Positions 61,982 to 64,000 of a DNA stretch of 64,000 nucleotides are shown one piece after another. Each line of letters starts with the position of its first letter. Positions within the stretch are counted from its first letter, which is position 1. The stretch covers positions 186,001-250,000 of the forward strand of contig CAVQJL010000007.1 of assembly GCA_963712815.1 (NCBI GenBank). The letters are read 5' to 3'. The position numbers were made by a program, and so were the translations under genes. The notes beneath the pieces are model-generated. The model saw only the letters and a list, made by a program, of their open reading frames with translations. It did no database searches and was not told the origin of the DNA. The DNA is from RPQJ01 sp963712815 (GTDB taxonomy: Bacteria; Pseudomonadota; Gammaproteobacteria; Steroidobacterales; Steroidobacteraceae).

Positions 61982-62019
61982 CGGCCCGGTCGACGCCGCA
62001 TGCATCGACCACCGGGCCG
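61982..62019 (-). repeat. strong hairpin between the lipoprotein and receptor genes
   Basis: On the minus strand CGGCCCGG-TGG-TCGA pairs with TCGACCGGGCCG: a 12-bp stem with a 3-nt bulge and an 11-nt loop, placed in the 87-bp gap. There is no U tract. It could stabilise the upstream mRNA end or reduce readthrough into the receptor gene, giving different amounts of the two proteins. Confidence 0.5.
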
Positions 62020-62039
62020 GATACCACCGGTTCGGGTGC

Positions 62040-63644
62040 TTACTCGAACCAGAGCGGCTGGCCGCGATTGCCCTCGCGCAGGCCGTACGCCCAGGGCCGG
62101 GTCCAGTCATTGGCGCGCGTGACGCCGCCGAGACCACCCGCAGGCGTCGGGATCGGATTGCCGGCTGCATCCGTCAGCGCCGGGGCGGTGTAGAAGGTGC
62201 CGGGCTCGAGCAGCGTGACAGCGGCGTTGCCCACGTCGCTGATGAGCGCGTTGCCGCTGTTGAACGTGTACGCGCCGGCGCCCGAGAGCCAGTTCTCGAA
62301 GGTCGTGCCGTTCGGCAGCGAGCCCGGCGACAGCACCTCGCACGCAAGCACGGTGTCCTTGACCGAGACGAGCTGGTTGTCGACGGTGCTCGCTTCCATG
62401 TCGCGCAGCGTGGTCGGGCTCTCGGGGCGATAGCAGCGGTTGTTCGCGGTGCCCACGGCGCCGAGCTTGTTGGCGTAACCCGAGTACACGAGGCTGTTCT
62501 CGATGTTGGCCCGGCCGCCCTGGCGGATACGGAAGCCCGAGGAGTCGCTGTGGGTACCGGCGCGCATGTTCGAGAGGATGCAGGTGTAGTTGCGGACCGT
62601 CGCCTCCGTCACCGGCGGCAGGTCGAACGGCTGGCCGGCACCGCTGCGGCTCGAGCCGATGTTGTCGAGTTCGATGCACTGGTTGCTGTCGAACCGGCTG
62701 TGGATCGCCAGCGCGGTGTCCACGGTGCCCACGTAGCCGTCCGAAAAGTCGAGCGAGTCGTCCTTGACGTACACGAGCACCGCGTTGCTGACGTCCACGG
62801 CGCCACCGAACCACTCGATGCCGTCGTCGTAGGCCGAGTAGATCTGCACGTGGTCGATCACCGTGCCCGAGCCCACTGCATTCAGGGTCAGCCCGTTCAG
62901 CTCGTCATCGGTTGCCACCTCGAAGCCGGCGTGCTTGATCACGACGTAACGCAGCTCGCCGGAGCTCTCGGCGTTATTGTTGCCGCCGTAGAACGTCGGC
63001 TGGCCCTCCGAGACCACCGCGCAGGTGCCGTCGGTGCGCTGCTGGTCGGTGCAGTTGTTGGTGATGCCGTTGCCGTTGATCACGAAACCGCCCCACAGCT
63101 GCACGTCCTCAGGTCCCGCCGTGCCGGTCACCGCGTCGGTGAAGCCCGTGAGGGTGATCGGCGCGGTCGGCGAGCCGTTGGCGATGATGCGCGAGCCGCG
63201 GTTGATGAGGAGGTAGTCGGCCGCGTCGGTCCAGGCCAGGGTGTTGCCCGCCTGGATGGTCAGCGTCGGGCCCTCGCCGTCCCGGGGCACGGCCACGCCC
63301 GGGTTGCGGTTGTCGATGCTCTCGCCGACGAACAGCTTGTCCTCGAAGATGTGCACGCCCGAGATGAACGGGATGGTCACGTCCACCCTGAGCGGGTTGT
63401 TGCCGCCGACGAAGTCGGCGCCGTAGAAGCAGTTGCGGCCGTCGAAGGTGCCCGTTCGCTGCACACCGCCCAGGTCCGTGTACTTCGCACAGGGGTTGGT
63501 GCTGCCGCCACCCCCGATGACCGTGCTCGTGCTGTTGTCGACCGAGTTGTCCACGGTCGAGACGTTCAGGTCGACGCCGCCGCCCTCGCAGGCCGCCACG
63601 CCGAGCGCCGCCAGGCCCACGAACAGCAACTGGTGATTTTTCAT
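62040..63644 (-). CDS. large secreted lipoprotein, probably a right-handed beta helix
   Basis: A 534-residue protein of unknown function. The signal sequence ends in a lipobox (LAALGVAAC, Cys19) followed by a Ser/Asn/Thr- and Gly-rich spacer. The body has repeating short strands such as RIIANGSPTAPITLTGF, LRYVVIKHAGFEV, VIDHVQIYSAYDDGIEWFGG and VLVYVKDDSLDFSDG, which resemble a parallel beta helix as in surface adhesins or carbohydrate-binding proteins. Spaced Cys residues suggest disulfides. The ATG at 63644 has GGAGAGG upstream. As the gene before the TonB receptor it may be its surface partner. This is inference from context. Confidence 0.75.
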   Translation of the reverse strand: MKNHQLLFVGLAALGVAACEGGGVDLNVSTVDNSVDNSTSTVIGGGGSTNPCAKYTDLGGVQRTGTFDGRNCFYGADFVGGNNPLRVDVTIPFISGVHIFEDKLFVGESIDNRNPGVAVPRDGEGPTLTIQAGNTLAWTDAADYLLINRGSRIIANGSPTAPITLTGFTDAVTGTAGPEDVQLWGGFVINGNGITNNCTDQQRTDGTCAVVSEGQPTFYGGNNNAESSGELRYVVIKHAGFEVATDDELNGLTLNAVGSGTVIDHVQIYSAYDDGIEWFGGAVDVSNAVLVYVKDDSLDFSDGYVGTVDTALAIHSRFDSNQCIELDNIGSSRSGAGQPFDLPPVTEATVRNYTCILSNMRAGTHSDSSGFRIRQGGRANIENSLVYSGYANKLGAVGTANNRCYRPESPTTLRDMEASTVDNQLVSVKDTVLACEVLSPGSLPNGTTFENWLSGAGAYTFNSGNALISDVGNAAVTLLEPGTFYTAPALTDAAGNPIPTPAGGLGGVTRANDWTRPWAYGLREGNRGQPLWFE

Positions 63645-63844
63645 CGCTACCTCTCCAAGCCGATTGAGTAAGCTCTGCGACGCCCGCCGGGGGCGTGAGA
63701 TCCTGAGTAGATGAAGTGACGGGACGCATGCTCCCGACGACATGCGGCACGTTAGGCGCGACAGGTTTCAGAAAAGTGGATCCTGTGTTACCAATCCGTG
63801 ACACCAACGACCCAGGCCGGCTCTGCGGCGGATGAGGCCAATCG
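63645..63844. other. divergent regulatory region between the lipoprotein gene and dapD
   Basis: This 200-bp gap separates the lipoprotein gene (minus) from dapD (plus). It is less GC-rich near 63765-63800. It contains a Pho-box-like element (listed separately) and a small hairpin ACGCCC-GCCGG-GGGCGT (63680-63696) that would sit in the leader of the lipoprotein mRNA. No consensus -35/-10 pair was found for either gene. Confidence 0.4.
63787..63804 (-). promoter_or_regulatory. Pho-box-like direct repeat / imperfect palindrome upstream of the lipoprotein gene
   Basis: On the minus strand GTGTCAC-GGAT-TGGTAAC has the 7-4-7 layout of a PhoB box, each half matching 5 of 7 bases of CTGTCAT or CTGTAAC. 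The overlapping 18-bp sequence (63786-63803) can also be read as an imperfect inverted repeat, TGTTAC-N6-GTGACA, which would suit a dimeric repressor or activator. It lies about 143 bp upstream of the lipoprotein ATG and about 41 bp upstream of dapD. Confidence 0.25.
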
Positions 63845-64000
63845 ATGACATCCCAGCTCGACATGCGTGAAACAATCGACGCCGCTTTCGAGCGGCGAGC
63901 GGAACTCGGTCCGGCCAATGCGCCGGCCGATGTCGTCGCTGCGGTGGAGGCGGCGATCGATGCTCCTGGATCGCGGCGAGGCACGGGTCGCCGAGAAGAC
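63845..64000 (+). pseudogene. dapD: tetrahydrodipicolinate N-succinyltransferase DapD, partial and frameshifted by one base
   Basis: The N-terminal 52 codons of DapD, which succinylates tetrahydrodipicolinate in lysine and diaminopimelate synthesis. ATG 63845 gives ETIDAAFERRAELGPANAPA and VVAAVEAAID, clearly DapD-like. After GAT at 63959-63961 the homologous continuation LDRGEARVAEK is in the +1 frame. Removing one C of CC at 63965-63966 gives AIDALDRGEARVAEK. The rest lies beyond the window, so it cannot be checked whether the downstream frame stays intact. Its partner gene dapC lies at 56838-58061. Confidence 0.82.

Noticed and set aside
59079..63671. A 1530-codon open frame on the plus strand opposite the TonB receptor and lipoprotein genes
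   Set aside because: The opposite strand holds two genes with signal peptides, good ribosome binding sites and clear families. The long frame is antisense noise of GC-rich coding DNA.

Overview
The window is a compact, GC-rich (about 70% by eye) stretch of a gammaproteobacterial chromosome. The gene order is that of the conserved housekeeping clusters of this class: rpsB-tsf-pyrH-frr-uppS-cdsA-dxr-rseP-bamA-skp-lpxD-fabZ-lpxA-lpxB-rnhB-dnaE-accA-tilS-pyrG-kdsA-eno-ftsB-ispD-ispF-truD-surE-pcm, and rpoE-rseABC-lepA-lepB-rnc-era-recO-pdxJ-acpS. The codon bias, a DUF4845 gene between lepB and rnc, an unknown gene next to recJ, and glnD-dapC-dapD after map suggest a lineage near Xanthomonadales, Nevskiales or Steroidobacterales. 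This placement is an inference. No rRNA, tRNA, insertion sequence, prophage or CRISPR array was seen.

Layout: (1) 1-15640, minus strand. One long run is transcribed from a succinate dehydrogenase operon (a small SDHAF4-like gene, sdhCDAB, sdhE, ygfX) into the sigma-E operon (rpoE, rseA, rseB, rseC), then a thioredoxin-fold gene, lepA, lepB, a DUF4845 gene, rnc, era, recO, pdxJ, acpS, a PolB-type exonuclease and rlmD, which runs off the left edge. (2) 15801-27400. This holds ygfZ (plus); prfB-lysS, with the classical programmed +1 frameshift in prfB; recJ with an uncharacterised neighbour; a Mth938-type gene; pcm-surE; a Smr-domain gene (plus); and truD-ispF-ispD-ftsB. (3) 27409-53071, minus strand. 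Glycolysis, KDO and CTP synthesis, fatty acid and lipid A synthesis, outer-membrane assembly, isoprenoid and phospholipid synthesis, and translation factors are packed together, with a sodium:neurotransmitter-type transporter inserted between dnaE and accA. (4) 53282-64000. The plus strand carries map-glnD-dapC, a phytase-like lipoprotein gene and the start of dapD. The minus strand carries a TonB-dependent receptor and a large lipoprotein between them.

The genes join into a few coherent systems. For envelope biogenesis and its stress response, sigma-E, RseA, RseB and the RseP protease lie in the same window as BamA, Skp and the lipid A genes. For respiration there is complex II with its flavinylation factors. 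For nitrogen and lysine metabolism there are GlnD, DapC and DapD. The only accessory-looking locus is the TonB receptor, lipoprotein and phytase-like group, possibly for phosphate scavenging.

Two features cut across the window. Four conserved genes (the exonuclease, ygfZ, glnD, dapD) each carry exactly one surplus base that shifts the frame, each next to a short G or C run. This looks like residual assembly error or recent mutation rather than biology. Adjacent genes also very often overlap by exactly 4 nt (ATGA, GTGA, TTGA), which helps fix starts, including an apparent CTG start for sdhE. I found no convincing new defence or mobile system; this is mostly ordinary core genome.
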